From Mastigamoeba balamuthi (lineage: Eukaryota > Evosea > Mastigamoebida > Mastigamoebidae): DNA of 64,000 nucleotides. How positions within the stretch are numbered: position 1 is the stretch's first letter; each line of letters opens with the position of its first letter. The stretch covers positions 518,847 through 582,846 of the forward strand of contig CACRSC010000005.1 of the NCBI GenBank assembly GCA_902651635.1, written 5' to 3'. Shown here piece after piece: positions 1 through 10,350 of the stretch. The notes beneath the pieces were generated by a model, which worked only from the letters and a program-made list of their open reading frames with translations, ran no database searches and was not told where the DNA came from. The position numbers and the translations under genes are program-made.

Positions 1-280
1 GGAAGGCTTATTTTGACAACTCAAGAGGTTTCATCAGCTTTGCAAAGGTATGTTCCTGTTTTTGTCTCTGGCTAACTTCTCTCAAAGTATGGCCCGGACA
101 ACTGTGGTCGAGCTGTCACCAGAGGCTATAGAGTCTGTTCCAGAGAGAACGATCCAAGGGCTGGATGGAGAAGTGAAGAGAAACTTCTCTTTCTCTTTTG
201 AGGCCAGAGGAGATGTTGTACATTGCAGCACAAGGACAGAGGGAGGAGAGGAGACAACAGTCAGAATGACCACAAACTAG
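1..280 (+). CDS. 3' end of an unidentified gene (two exons)
   Basis: Exon 1-47 joins exon 88-280 across a 40-base intron (48-87) that starts GTATGT, has a branch-like GCTAAC at about 71-76 and ends AAAG. Reading from base 1, the frame crosses the junction in phase 2 and stops at TAG 278-280. The visible protein end is acidic and Thr/Glu/Arg-rich, with no domain I recognise. A second frame through the same exons is open for a shorter distance, so the frame choice is tentative. The gene begins outside the window. Confidence 0.4.
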
Positions 281-2599
281 AGATATAAATTCCTGGATTC
301 TGTCGACATCTTATTCATCTGATTTATATAAACATATGTAAGTGAAATGACGTCATTTCCCGCTGCTGGGCCAGTGTTCCTGCCATTATCACCAGTCCCG
401 CACTCAGTGTGGCGACTGTCGCGGCGACAAGTTAAATCCGATTCCAAATTTTCCCTTGGATTCTTACATTACTCTGACCCTCGAGTCCGAACGCAAAAAA
501 CGGCATCATTTTATGATGTCAGCTCAGAGAGATGGACTTATTGGACAGAATCAGCCAAGGGTCAAGTGGCGGGTGCCATGCAGCACAGTACTTTGCCACA
601 TGCAAAGCAGGCCCATGGCCTGATCATTATGTTAGATAATCACGTTACAAATTAACTTACCGTGCTGCGTCCCTTGCCATCTGAGGTCCATCTGGCTGAT
701 TCGTTTGATAGCTGCTGTTCCGGCACAGCAGATAGAATGGGGGTCTGTGTCAATGTTCTTCCCTGTTGGTGGGTATTGTTAGTGGGGGAAACAACAAAAA
801 GAACTCACTTGGGGTCATTGCTGGATTCCTCTGTCGAACTCTCTCCTCCAGCACTCAGAAGGGCTGCCATTTCGGCCCCATATGAGAAGGTTGTGGAGGA
901 GCTAATCAGCTCCTCTTTCTTTCTTCAAAACAAGCTCGGCGCTTTATACCTCACTGTCAGTGAAGAAACTGCAATAAAAGATAAAGAAAAGCAAAAAATC
1001 ACAGTGGACCATGGGTGACGAGGTAGTGATGGCTGCATTCCATTGGTCCTGGAGCTGCTGCTGCTGTGGTATGGACAGCAGGTACGGCACCTGAAGGTGC
1101 AGAGTCCTTCATGAACCTGCATGCAAAGAATTTATGTGAGGTAATATGGACCTCTGATGGAAATCTAATGTTGTGGTGTAAGGTGCTTCCACTACAAACA
1201 GACAGCAAAACGTATTTGAAAAACTGTCGAAAATTTGAAAATGGAAAATGTGGAAAAAAGCAAAAAGCAAAGAAAATGTAATGTAAATGAGAAACTATTT
1301 GGAAGAAAAAGAAAAGAACAATAGAATAAGGAAAAGAAGACTGAGCAGTTACAAGATGATGACAATAAACAAAGAAAGAAGCTAATGAATCACTAGTAAA
1401 AGATTGCTCAATTGCTGGTGATTGAAGAAAGAAAACTAAAAGACTAAGAAACACAAAGCAGAAACACCTGACCAACAAAGAACAGGTTTGAATGACTGTG
1501 AATAGCTCTATGTTGTCCTTTTCTTCTTGGATTCAGGAGAGGACATATCATGCTCATTTCCCTCATCCTCTTCCTCTGCATCCTCAGACTCTACCATCTT
1601 CTTCTTTCTGCCTCTCCTAGTGGCCTTCCTCCTCTGGGTCGTGCCTCAACAGCCTCTTCCTCACGAAGCCTTGATATCTTCTTTGGTCTCTCCCTTATTC
1701 ACATCATCATCCTCATCTCCTTCCCACTGTGCAGCAATGCTGGTGGCTTGTTCTTGTTCATGCTCTCTGCAAAAAAATCAGAGAAACATAAAATGAAAAT
1801 GAGTTCCCTCTAAGTGCTTGAGGTTGACCATCGAGAAGTCTTTCAAAGTTCTGAGGATGCTGGCAAGTGGTTTCACAGAAGCCTGCACCAACATAGCTGA
1901 CGTGCTCTCTAATGAATTGTTAAAGGAACAAATGGAAATTGGCATCTTTCTCACTGGGTTCCTCTGCTGGTGTCAAACGAACAGGAGAACAGAGCTCAGC
2001 TGTTGCTTTTACAAGTCAAAGATGACGTGCTTCCTCCTTCAGGTGGTGGGCTTCCTCACGATTCAGTACTTCCTGGGGTGCTGCTGGGGAAGCCAATGCA
2101 GGATCAGGTCCAGTCCAGGTGGATACTGAAGTAGCCAGTGTGACCAGCACTAAGAAGATGATGAATCGAAGCCATAAGAAGTAGCATACCCTCCTCAAGG
2201 TGAGAAATGAGGGGCATAGTAGCAGCAGCATGAACAGACAGAACAGTGAGCAAAGGGGCTGTTACAGAAGGAACAGCTGCAGCAGCAGTAGCAGCAGCTT
2301 GCGAAACCAGTGGCTGTGACCTTGGGGGCTCCGTGGCGTGCTGTTTCTCAGGTGTAGCAGTGTAGTGTTCGTGGCATGCAACATTGCTACGTTCTGAGCA
2401 GCAGACCCCCTAATTAAGGCACCAGAGGGAAGAAGGATGGGAGAATGCCCCTGACAGAATTGTAAGACAGACTTAGAGAAAAGGACAACCTTCCAGTGAT
2501 GCGGAAAGAGAGGCAGTAGTCTCGGTTGTGAAGATCAAACCATGAAGCTGGGGAGAAATGCTGTTAGGATGGAAGGAAAGTGATGCTGCAGCTGTAACA
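281..2599. other. AT-rich stretch with no recognisable gene
   Basis: Open frames here are short, on both strands, and built of low-complexity Phe/Ser/Leu or Lys/Glu sequence. Pyrimidine-rich and purine-rich runs (about 1200-1500 and 1540-1800) explain the longest of them. A CAG/CTG-like run lies at 2228-2310. I see no splice chain that closes and no protein motif. It is probably intron, decayed mobile DNA or intergenic sequence. Confidence 0.4.
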
Positions 2600-2865
2600 G
2601 AAGTAAGCTGGTTGGCAGGAACCATGACAGGGGTAGCAACTGCCAACAATGAAGCATATGAGATGCTACAAGGCAGAGAGGATGAAGTATGTGAATGCAT
2701 GGGCATAGTCTGAGACAACCACATAGTAGCCATAGCCTCTTCCGTCTTGTGGATCAGCACTGCTGAGGATTTGAAGAAACTGCAAAGGAGACGAAAGTTC
2801 TTCTAGTATCATAGTTAGTCTTTAATTACCAGCAATAAAGAGAAAATCGGGAATAACTGTTTCCA
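2600..2865 (-). repeat. Dispersed repeat, copy 1 (related to 32190-32440)
   Basis: About 250 bases match 32190-32440 in the same orientation, including the shared stretches TTGTGGAT.AGCAC and AAGTTCTTCT and a following AATAAAGAGA. On the minus strand both copies read a similar short peptide ending near QFL(Q/R)(I/V)LS.A(D/N)PQ(D/N)GR, which suggests a once-coding exon. The family is unknown. Confidence 0.55.
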
Positions 2866-3224
2866 GCAGGATGTTGGCATCATGTGTCAAAGTGCAGGAC
2901 AGCCTGTGGTATGACACTCGGTTGTATAATGCAAGCTGAAGTGTGCTGAGCCCAAACAGATTGCCTATCTCCACTGTGCTGAAGTGGAAGAAGATGTCAT
3001 TGATGTAGTTTAACACAGACATCTCCTTGTGCCTCAGACTGCAGTGGTTGTACACTGATAATAGCAGTTCTGCTATTGTCTTGTATTTGATATGTGACAT
3101 TGAGGAGAGGTATAACTCCTCTGTTCTGTCGACTGCCACAGAGACAAAGGTGGCATTGAGGCTGTCCAGGAAAGTCTGTCAAGCTGCAGGGGTTAGGAAG
3201 TGGACTACCAGCATGTCAAGCATG

Positions 3225-3645
3225 TTACAGCATGTAGTGGAGGCCTGTGTAGCAGTGCATAGTGAATGGTCAAACTATGCACTGCTACACAGGCCTTTGC
3301 TATGTGCTGCTACGTAAGGTCCACTACAGTGCATAGCAAAGGGTACATAGCGATGCGTAGTTGTACCATCCACTATGCACCACTATGCAGGCCTTCACTA
3401 TACACCACTACACAGGGTTCACTACACTGCATAGTGAAGGGTGCATAGTGGTGTAGTTGTACCATCCACTACACACTGCTATGCAGGCCTTTGCTTGCTG
3501 CTATGCAGGGTCCGCTACACTGTGTAGTGAAGGATGCATAGTGGTGCATAGTTCTACCATCGACTACACACTGCTATGCAGGCCTTTGCTACGCGTCACT
3601 ACACAGGGTCCACTACAGTATGTAGCAGAACCCTTCACTACAGGC
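3225..3645. repeat. Hairpin-rich tandem repeat (GCATAGTG / CACTATGC type)
   Basis: The block is built of GTAGTG, CATAGTGG and GCATAGTGAAGG units alternating with their complements (CCACTATGCA, CACTACACAG), so each unit can fold on itself. Neighbouring units differ by a few bases. Open frames inside simply follow the repeat and are not counted as genes. A related block lies at 4590-4920. Confidence 0.75.
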
Positions 3646-4589
3646 TGTCCCCCTGCCCTTCCTCCTCCTTCCTGCATCAATTACAATACATATGAAATGG
3701 AATTCAATTAACCAATCATTGTTTTTTTGGTGTAAGCATGTGAGAGAGGGAGCAGCTTCAATCTGGAGGGAGAGTCTGTTCATAATGAACAGAAAGGGAA
3801 ATTCAGTGTATGGCGTGGAACCCTGCTGCTGCAGAAGCAGGTGCAGGTGCAGGTGCAGGAGCAGCTGCAGCAGCCCCAGTCTTGGCATCATGTGTGGTCT
3901 CATCCATCAGGTCCATGGCATCGAGAACAGCCTGAGAGCTGGTGCAAGTCGTGCTGTGTCTGGGTCTATCAGTCCTTGTCATGCGTGGGGACTCTGCATG
4001 GGCTGAGCTCGTCCTGCCCCTCCTGTATATATTATTAGTCACCAAAATATAAGGACAGGGAGCACTTACAACTCATTGAAGCACTCAGGGTGGTCCTTGT
4101 ACAGCAGGGCGTAGTTAACCTTTGTCCACTGCTCTATCTGCATGACAAAGGACCTAGCCATTATCACAGACAGGGCACTGGAGAAAGGGCCCCTCTTGGA
4201 AGGGAGGTTGCCAAATCCAGGGACTGTTTAACAAGTAGTGTTAAACACAAAAAACAAGGGCACATACCGAGAATGCTCCCTGAGGGTTAGGTCCCTCACC
4301 TGTTTGCTGGAGTCCATGCTTTGCTGCAGCATGTCCAAACTTTTTGTTTGAAACACAAATGTTAGAGTGTTTTTAACAGAAAATGAAGAGAGAAGGGGCC
4401 CACTGGTTAATCAGTTCACAGAACATGGCAGCATTGAGTATGTGCAGGTCCTTAATGCCTGCTCTGACGTCTTCAAACATGCAAGGCTGGGCTGTCTCCT
4501 TCTTCAATAGCACGCAGTTAAAGGGGGCCAGCAGCTCACGTGTTCTGCCTCACCTCAGGCCTCTTACGTCAATCACATTAACATTCTGT
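3646..4589. other. Spacer between two hairpin repeat blocks
   Basis: A GCAGGTGCAGGT simple repeat lies near 3832-3860. Short open frames on both strands lack motifs. No gene is supported. Confidence 0.35.
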
Positions 4590-4925
4590 AGTGGAAGCAT
4601 CTGCACTACATGCCACTACACAGACCTCTGCTACGCACTGTAGCTGAAGCAGAAATGTGTAGTGGCATGTAGCAGAAGGTGCATAGCAGCATGTAGTGGA
4701 GCATGCATATAGCAGCACATAGCGGACCCACATGTAGTGACACATAGCAGAGGAACTGTGTAGCAATGCGTAGTGGACCCACATGTAGTGACACATCGCA
4801 GAGGAACTGTGTAGTGGCACATAGTGGACCCACATGTAGTGTCATATAGTGGAGGATTGCAATAGTTGTGCATAGCGGACTCTTGCATAGTGGTGTGTAG
4901 TGAAAGGCTGCATAGCAGAAGTCTA
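4590..4925. repeat. 51-base tandem repeat with internal dyads
   Basis: GGACCCACATGTAGTG recurs at 4724, 4775 and 4826, an exact period of 51 bases. Flanking partial units use the same TAGCAG, TAGTGG and ACATAGCAG words. ACATGT and TAGTG/CACTA pairs give local hairpins. It is related in vocabulary to the block at 3225-3645. Confidence 0.75.
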
Positions 4926-5416
4926 TGTGATTCAGTGGCGGATAGGTTTTTTAGTTTATGTCATTTGGTGCTGTGCTAGCTGGACAGACAGGTGAGCAGC
5001 AATGCAGAGGGAAGCAGGTTCTCAGAAAGCCACAGCAGATGAGCCTTGTGCACAGATGGCATCCAGGCAACATCAGAGAGATGTTGCCTGGGAACACATG
5101 GCATACTGCTGCAGTAGTGCATGTGACAGGTACTACACATCACAGTATTACCTGCAGAGGGCTGGGCACATGGGCAGTCACCATCACCCCGAGAAATGGA
5201 ATACAACATCAGGCAGATGGTCTGCTCTGTTCGTTGCAGACAGGGCAGCTGCCTGGAGTCAGGCCATAGCAGCAGAGAACTAACGCCAGTTTGTTGTGGA
5301 CAGCACAGGTATTTTATTAAGAACACTATTCAATTTAAATCACATTATTAACAATTATAAGAGCAGCAAAGAGAGAGTGGAGCCACATCAGCCAGTCCAG
5401 GCAGTTTGCTGCCATA

Positions 5417-6246
5417 GTGGCCGAGGCAGCAATAAAGGGCATGCTGGATGAGGAACAGCAGCCAAGGACTGCCCATGAAGATGAAGCACCACAGCTGGAA
5501 GGAGACAAGGGTCGTTGTGGGAAAACGGCAGAAGACAGGCAGAGGACAGCTGCCTTGTATGTAGGCAGCCAGGTCGAACAGAAGGGAAGCTCAGACAGCT
5601 CATCAGAGAACAGCGAGGTGGAAGAGGGAGAGGATGGATTGTTACTACAGAAGGAGAAGCTCAGCCTCATCAAGCATGTGTGCTTGATGCAGCCAAAGTA
5701 CGACTGTAACAGCATCCCAGATCAGTGTGCAGACACTGAGAGAGTACCAGAAGGTAAGAGCAGAGCTGCAGGAGGCAGAGAGCAGCATAGAGGAGAGGTA
5801 CAATCAGGCCCTAGAACATCCAGGGTCTGGAGACTACCTGGCTGGGGTCAGTGCTGAAAATGGTAGAGCAGCCCCTGGAAGCCCTGCCTCTGGCCACACC
5901 CCCAGGGCCCATAGCACCTCAGCTGCACATCCCACGGGAAGTCCTTGCACTGTGGAAGTTGGAGGGCAAGATGACCGATGCCCAGATAGACCTGGTTGTG
6001 GCCTCCATCAATGGAAAGAAGAGAGCCTCAGTCACAGTCTCGAACTACATCAAGCAGGAGTGCAGTGAAGTAATACTGCAGGTGGGGCCGGCTGTGGGGA
6101 AGAAGCTGCACAGTAAGCATCCTCTACACAGTGTCATTGGCTGGCTTCACATCGTGCTGAACATAGCATGCATAGTGAAGACCATTGTGGTCAGGGCTCC
6201 AGAGGAGGTAAAGAGAACCAAGGCAGACATAGTGAATGAGTACTGA
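5417..6246 (+). CDS. Unidentified protein gene, junctions unresolved
   Basis: Three successive open segments on the plus strand look coding. The first is acidic and Gln/Glu/Ser-rich, from about 5417 or ATG 5441. The second, near 5727-5840, reads a helical stretch of the type LREYQKVRAELQEAESSIEE. The third, 5851-6246, ends at TGA and includes LWKLEGKMTDAQIDLVVAS. The frame changes between segments, so introns or breaks must lie near 5700 and 5840, but I could not find donor/acceptor pairs that close the phases. I recognise no family. The middle segment may form a coiled coil. Confidence 0.35.
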
Positions 6247-6766
6247 CTGCTAAATGATATGCACGATGCCAGAGCTGATCTTCTGCCAGAGTTCCTGATT
6301 CTGTCACGCATTGGTATTAGAATGCTGTGTGGAGAACGTGGAATGTGTTGGGTTTATGCGTTTGTGGTATCCCAGCAAGCAGACACCAGTAGTGCAAGAA
6401 CGTGTCTGTAAAATCCCCGAGAGGAAGAGAGTCTGATAGGCCATGCACAGATTGCCTGAGCAGTCATAAGGACTTCTCTTACCTGAAGCTGAGTAGGTGG
6501 AAGCCAAGAGACATTATGCTATCCAGAAGGTTGATAGAGAAGGCAGCAAAGGCCCATACTGTGGTGGCTGCACAAGCTGCCCTGGATGAAGTTGCTCTGA
6601 CCATGACAGCTATCTGCAATCTTACGTTCTTCTACATAAAGAATCCCAGCCGAGAGAGCCGATGCATAAACTGCCATGGGACATGAAGCCAGTCCTTGCA
6701 GCTTTGATGCAGAGCAGCAGCACCATGGACGAGACAGGAAGGAGAATTCTGAGCAACAGGATAAAC

Positions 6767-8163
6767 CTTTTTGAGAGGCAGAGGTGGACTCGGTCTCTGC
6801 TGCATCTGCTGCCTGTGTGGCCTTTGCTGCCTCTGCGGCCCTGGCTGCCTGTGCTGCCTTTGCTGCCTCTGTGGCCCTGACTGCCTGTGCTGCCTTTGCT
6901 ACCTCTGCGATCCTGGCTGCTTCTGCTGCCTTTGCTACCTCTGTGATCCTGGCTGCTTCTGCTGCCTGTGCTGCCTTGGCTGCCTCTTCTGCCTTGGATG
7001 CCTCTGCTGCCTTTGCTGCCTCTGCTTTCTGTGCTGCCTTGGCTGCCTTTGCTGCCTGTGCTGCCTTTGCTGCCTCTGTGGTTCTGGCTGCCTCTGTGGC
7101 CCTGGCTGCCTCTGCTACTGGTGCTGCCTCTGCTAACTTGGCTGCCTCTGCTGCCTTTGCTGCCTCTGTGGCCCTGGCAGCCTCTGCTGCCTGTGCTGCC
7201 CTGGCTGCCTCTGCTGCTTGTGCTGCCTGTGCTGCCTTGGCTGTCTCTGCTGCCTTTGCAGCCCTGGCTGCCACTCGTTCTGCAGACACATTTTTGTGGT
7301 GCTGTGGGAACACGGTATCCAACAGCTAAAACAAAATGAGTGAACATTTATACAAATAACTCATTACGTTTCAGAAGTCTCCTCAGAGAAATGGCCACCT
7401 CTCCTCCTTGCATCCAGATCTGAGTCAGTGCAGTGCACACATGGGGCTCTCTACTAAAGTCCCATTCACTGAAGAAGACCTATCAAACTGTGAGTATGAA
7501 AGCTGTGATGAAAGGCTTACGTTTTTGGCCTCATTGCCAAAGCACACGGTGATTGTGGTAACCCTGTCTCCCAGATGAAGGATAGCCTCGTACAGCTGCC
7601 CTACTACCGGCATCTCTGCTGGTCTCTCAATCCAGTGCGCAGCCCTGTACAGAGGCGGTTTGGGCATCACCGTTCCTAGCAGAGATTCCAACTCTGCCAG
7701 GAAGATCAGGTCGAACTCGGTCATCTTGGGCTTGAAGGGTAAGGAAACAACAATCTCTACAATGACGTGAAGAGTCTTGATCTGATTATGTGCCTCGACA
7801 TTGCAGAATGCCTAGGCAGCACATTAGATAGAAAACACACACCACGATGCTCATTTCCTTGATAAGCCTGCCTGCTTGCGTCCTTGTTGTGCATCAGCTC
7901 ATCCCACCCTGCCTTGCTCTGCAGTCTGAATGCTACATCAGCATTCGACCTGGGAAGGATTTGCCTGTGGAACAAGTTAATTGAAAAAGAGCAAGACAAA
8001 TTTACTTTTCTTGTTCAAGGTCTCTCATCAGGTAATAGAGTGTTGTGTGGCCAACAGTAGCAGTCGTCCTGTTCACTGCTAAGCTGAAACACTGGCAGTA
8101 CTTAAGAGTCATGGGCTGGAACAGATTGCAGTAGGGAAGCTTGATCTTCTTCCAGTTCTCTCT
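6767..8163 (-). CDS. Multi-exon gene with an alanine-rich repeat domain
   Basis: Reading the minus strand, four exons close in phase: 8163-8006, 7964-7841, 7811-7521 and 7325 to about 6767. The introns are 41, 29 and 195 bases, starting GTAAAT, GTGTGT and GTAAGC. The first three exons encode about 190 residues of ordinary globular-looking sequence with no family I know. The last exon encodes about 160 residues made of AAEAAKAAQ-like triplets, a long Ala/Lys/Glu helix. The beginning lies upstream of 8163 and the 3' end is unresolved. A possible further exon on the minus strand lies at about 6630-6500, ending at a good GTAAGA donor. The phase-closing chain is the main support; the function is unknown. 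Confidence 0.55.
6784..7290. repeat. Imperfect GCTGCCT-type minisatellite coding for poly-(A-A-x)
   Basis: About 500 bases of CTGCCTNTGCTGCCTTTG-like units with period 9 or multiples. On the minus strand the frame stays open and gives Ala-Ala-x triplets with x mostly K, E, Q or R, which is typical of a charged alanine helix. The two plus-strand frames read Cys/Leu-rich or Ala-rich nonsense. The repeat forms most of the last exon of the 6767-8163 gene. Confidence 0.7.
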
Positions 8164-8204
8164 CTGGCTTTATCTGATTCTCGTGCTCCTTGAACATCAT
8201 TGGT

Positions 8205-8372
8205 ACAGAAAAAGTGACAGTTAGGAGGTGTCGTGAAAGTGACAGTTGAAAGTTATCGTGATAGTAATAGTTAAAAGGTGTTGCAAATGTGACAGTTGAA
8301 TCACGAAAGTAACAGTTAGGAGGTGTTACAAAAGCGACAGTTAAGGTGTTGTGAAAGTAACATGAAATGCAA
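8205..8372. repeat. Hairpin array, GTGACAGTT family (copy 1)
   Basis: Loose tandem copies of GTGACAGTT(G/A)AAAGGTGT separated by TCGTGAAA or TTGCAAAT. GTGTC and GTGAC/GTCAC words allow a small hairpin per unit. The same array type occurs at 8975-9310, 9965-10180, 21090-21210 and 21845-22090. Confidence 0.75.
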
Positions 8373-8974
8373 CAAAAGTACCATTTGAGTAGTGACCCAG
8401 CTGATGATCCGATCGATGCATACCCTTCATCACAATGAGGGCAACTGGAAACACCTGTATGAAGTCGATAAAGCTNGGCACCATACTATGCTGCTAAAGC
8501 AGCACAGTGCTGTAGAAGCACCAAAGAAATAAAAACAAAACTTTTTTTAAAAATGTGGTCGACCAGTAGTTTTTGTAAATTGCAATCGCATTTAGCGATT
8601 GTAGTGATTGAATCGCTAAATGCGATTAAATGCGATTGAATCGATTAAATCGATTAAATCGCTACATGTGTGCTATGCGCATGTTGCGTCTGTTGCACAT
8701 CTAGCGCATTAATTAAATCAATTTATTTTGTGTTTTCGATTGATGCGCATGATGTGCATTAATCATTTATAGCGATGCATGTGCTACATATGCATGTATC
8801 ACTATAAACGAGTGATGCGCACCATGCGCATCATGCGTGTCATGCGAATCATGCGCATTGGAAAATTTGTGCTAAATTAGCGCTAAATTAGCGCTAATTC
8901 TAGCACTGAAAAATAATTGCTACATGCGCTATTTTAGCGCTTCAGTGCTTAAAACGCAGCGATGACCAAATGTT
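8373..8974. other. AT-rich spacer with GCGCAT/ATGCGC and TTAGCGC words
   Basis: No gene. From about 8580 to 8945 the sequence is dominated by short palindromic words: AATCGATT-like runs, ATGCGCAT, TGCGCATGATG and repeated CTAAATTAGCG. Similar ATGTGCATTATGCGCA text recurs at 19740-19810 and weakly near 25295-25360. There is one undetermined base at 8476. Confidence 0.5.
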
Positions 8975-9310
8975 TAGTATCATAAAAGTGACATTGAACA
9001 GCGTCAGGATAGTGACAGTTGAAAAGTACTGCAAAAGTGGCATTTGAAGTGTCACTTTCGTTACACTGTTCAATTGTTACTTTCATGACGCAAAAGTGAC
9101 AGTTGAAAGTGTCGTGATAGTGACAGTTGAAAAGTGTCATGAGAGCATTATATGAAAAGTGTCGCAAAAGTGACAGTTGAAAAGTGTCACGAAAGTGACA
9201 GTTGAGAGGTGTCGCAAAAGTGACAGTTGAAAAGTGTTGTGAAAGTGACATATGGAAAGTGTCATGAAAGTAACAATTGAACAGTGTAACGAAAGTGACA
9301 GTTTAAAGAA
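8975..9310. repeat. Hairpin array, GTGACAGTTGAAAAGTGTC family (copy 2)
   Basis: At least a dozen units of AAAGTGACAGTTGAAAAGTGTCGC (period about 20-24). TGTCAC(TTTC)GTGACA is a perfect 6-base stem with a 4-base loop. The array abuts the left side of the element core at 9330-9965. A donor-like GTAAGAAC on the minus strand at about 9345 implies that the array lies in an intron of the minus-strand gene there. Confidence 0.8.
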
Positions 9311-9354
9311 ATATGTATAAGCAACAGTTTAAAGAAGTTCTTACCTTCTTTCTT

Positions 9355-9637
9355 CTCTCTCCTTAACTTCTCCTTCTCCGATTTCTGAGAAATATTCAAG
9401 AATGTTAAGAATGTTCACGAAAGGTTCACAGTTGGGTATGGGGTATGAATAAATGGTATCTCTCAGATCCTGCTGCCACTTGCTGTTCTGGAGGTGATGC
9501 AGATGGTGGTGCAGGTGGTTCTGCTGGTGCTAAGGTCTCTGTGAGCTTCTTAGCCTGTATCACCTCTGCTGGCCTCTCTGCCAGAGATGAGGCAGCATTT
9601 TGTGCAGGTGGCTGCTTCATCATGTATTTTGAAAAAG
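9355..9637 (-). CDS. First exons of Pro/Ala/Lys-rich protein (gene Y, copy A)
   Basis: On the minus strand a first exon (about 9620-9460) reads a Pro/Ala/Glu-rich segment containing ERPAEVIQAKKLTET and APAEPPAPPSAS. A lysine-rich second exon follows (about 9393-9355, KSEKEKLREKKE) after an acceptor ending TTTCTCAG, and is followed by a GTAAGA donor. Copy B at 21558-22466 keeps the same pattern and adds a third exon. The residue similarity between the copies exceeds what two unconstrained copies would be expected to keep, so the protein was probably real. Confidence 0.45.
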
Positions 9638-9786
9638 ACACTAAATATCAAGATTTGAAGATCTCTTTCAATGAACTCCATAAATATATTCATATCTTCT
9701 CAATATCTTTTCATATAGCATTTCTAAGTTAGACTGTGCTCAGTCAGACCAATCTGTATTTCAAAAAACCTTTTTACAATTCCTAA

Positions 9787-9885
9787 ATGGCTAGGTACAC
9801 AGGGGAAAAAGCACACTGCAGCAACTGCAGCAGAAAGCTAGGCAGAAGTGCCCACAAGAGTATAGCAGAAACAGATATATTACAG
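9787..9885 (+). CDS. First exon of a CxxC small protein (gene X, copy A)
   Basis: The ATG at 9787 opens a 33-codon exon ending in CAG before a GTAAGC donor at 9886. The peptide carries C-x-x-C followed by RKLGRSA (CSNCSRKLGRSAHK), a possible zinc-binding knuckle. Copy B at 21293-21391 has exactly the same length, donor and CxNCxRKLGRSA core with many other residues changed, which is the mark of a once-selected protein. Later exons were not found. It is divergent from gene Y. Confidence 0.5.
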
Positions 9886-9964
9886 GTAAGCTAAAAATAG
9901 TATCCAATTCTGTTTTGATTTCAAACAATTGATAGTATTTAGATTTTATCAAATTTTTTTCAGA

Positions 9965-10180
9965 TTTTTCTGTCACTTTCACAACACTTTTCAACTGTTG
10001 CTATTGCAATACTGTTCAACTGTCACTTTCGTGATACCTCTTAAGTATTGCTTTAGAGACACTTTCATCTGTCGCTTTTGTGACACTTTTCATCTGTTGC
10101 TTTCGTGACACCTCTCAACTGTCACTTTTGCAACACTGTTTGCATAACGGTTCTATGACACTTTTGGACTATTACTGATC
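9965..10180. repeat. Hairpin array in reverse orientation (copy 3)
   Basis: Units read CAACTGTCACTTTCGTGACAC and variants, the reverse complement of the array at 8975-9310. Together the two arrays bracket core A as facing arms. Confidence 0.8.
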
Positions 10181-10292
10181 TGAATCAAACCACTTATAGG
10201 GATGGTATACATCACATACACAAATCACTGGAAACATAGCATTTTACAAAAACAATAATTTTTTCTGATGATCATTTTGGTTTAAATATTAT

Positions 10293-10350
10293 GTAGTTTT
10301 AAAACGACATTCTCTGTTTTTCCAATTTCAAAATGTCTTTTTAAAACGAC
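10293..10350 (+). promoter_or_regulatory. Paired palindromes upstream of ATGGTACG (left copy)
   Basis: GTAGTTTTAAAACGAC (10293-10308) and GTCTTTTTAAAACGAC (10335-10350) are near-palindromes starting exactly 42 bases apart. An ATGGTACGT start follows at 10390. The same pair, perfect and with the same 42-base spacing, precedes ATGGTACGT at 22734. A dimeric activator or repressor site is the likely reading, although the frame after 10390 is short. Confidence 0.6.

Larger units (their letters stand above)
9330..9965. mobile_element. Element core A, inverted copy of 21210-21842
   Basis: About 630 bases match 21210-21842 in the opposite orientation, with shared landmarks ATGGCTAGG, GACTGTGCTCAGTCA, GTGTCTTTTTCAAAA and CCCATACCCAACTGTGAACC. 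Each copy holds the starts of two divergent genes about 150 bases apart, and each is bracketed by hairpin arrays that face each other. This is the layout of a mobile element with long sub-repeated inverted ends, but I cannot name its family and no target duplication was found. Confidence 0.6.

Noticed and set aside
6771-7339. Cys/Leu- and Ala-rich plus-strand frames
   Set aside because: Shadows of the alanine-repeat exon on the minus strand; they have no splice partners.
8575-8945. Possible replication origin or binding-site cluster (ATGCGCAT, TTAGCGC words)
   Set aside because: Word-rich low complexity recurs at 19740-19810 within a likely intron; no flanking gene or spacing rule supports an origin.
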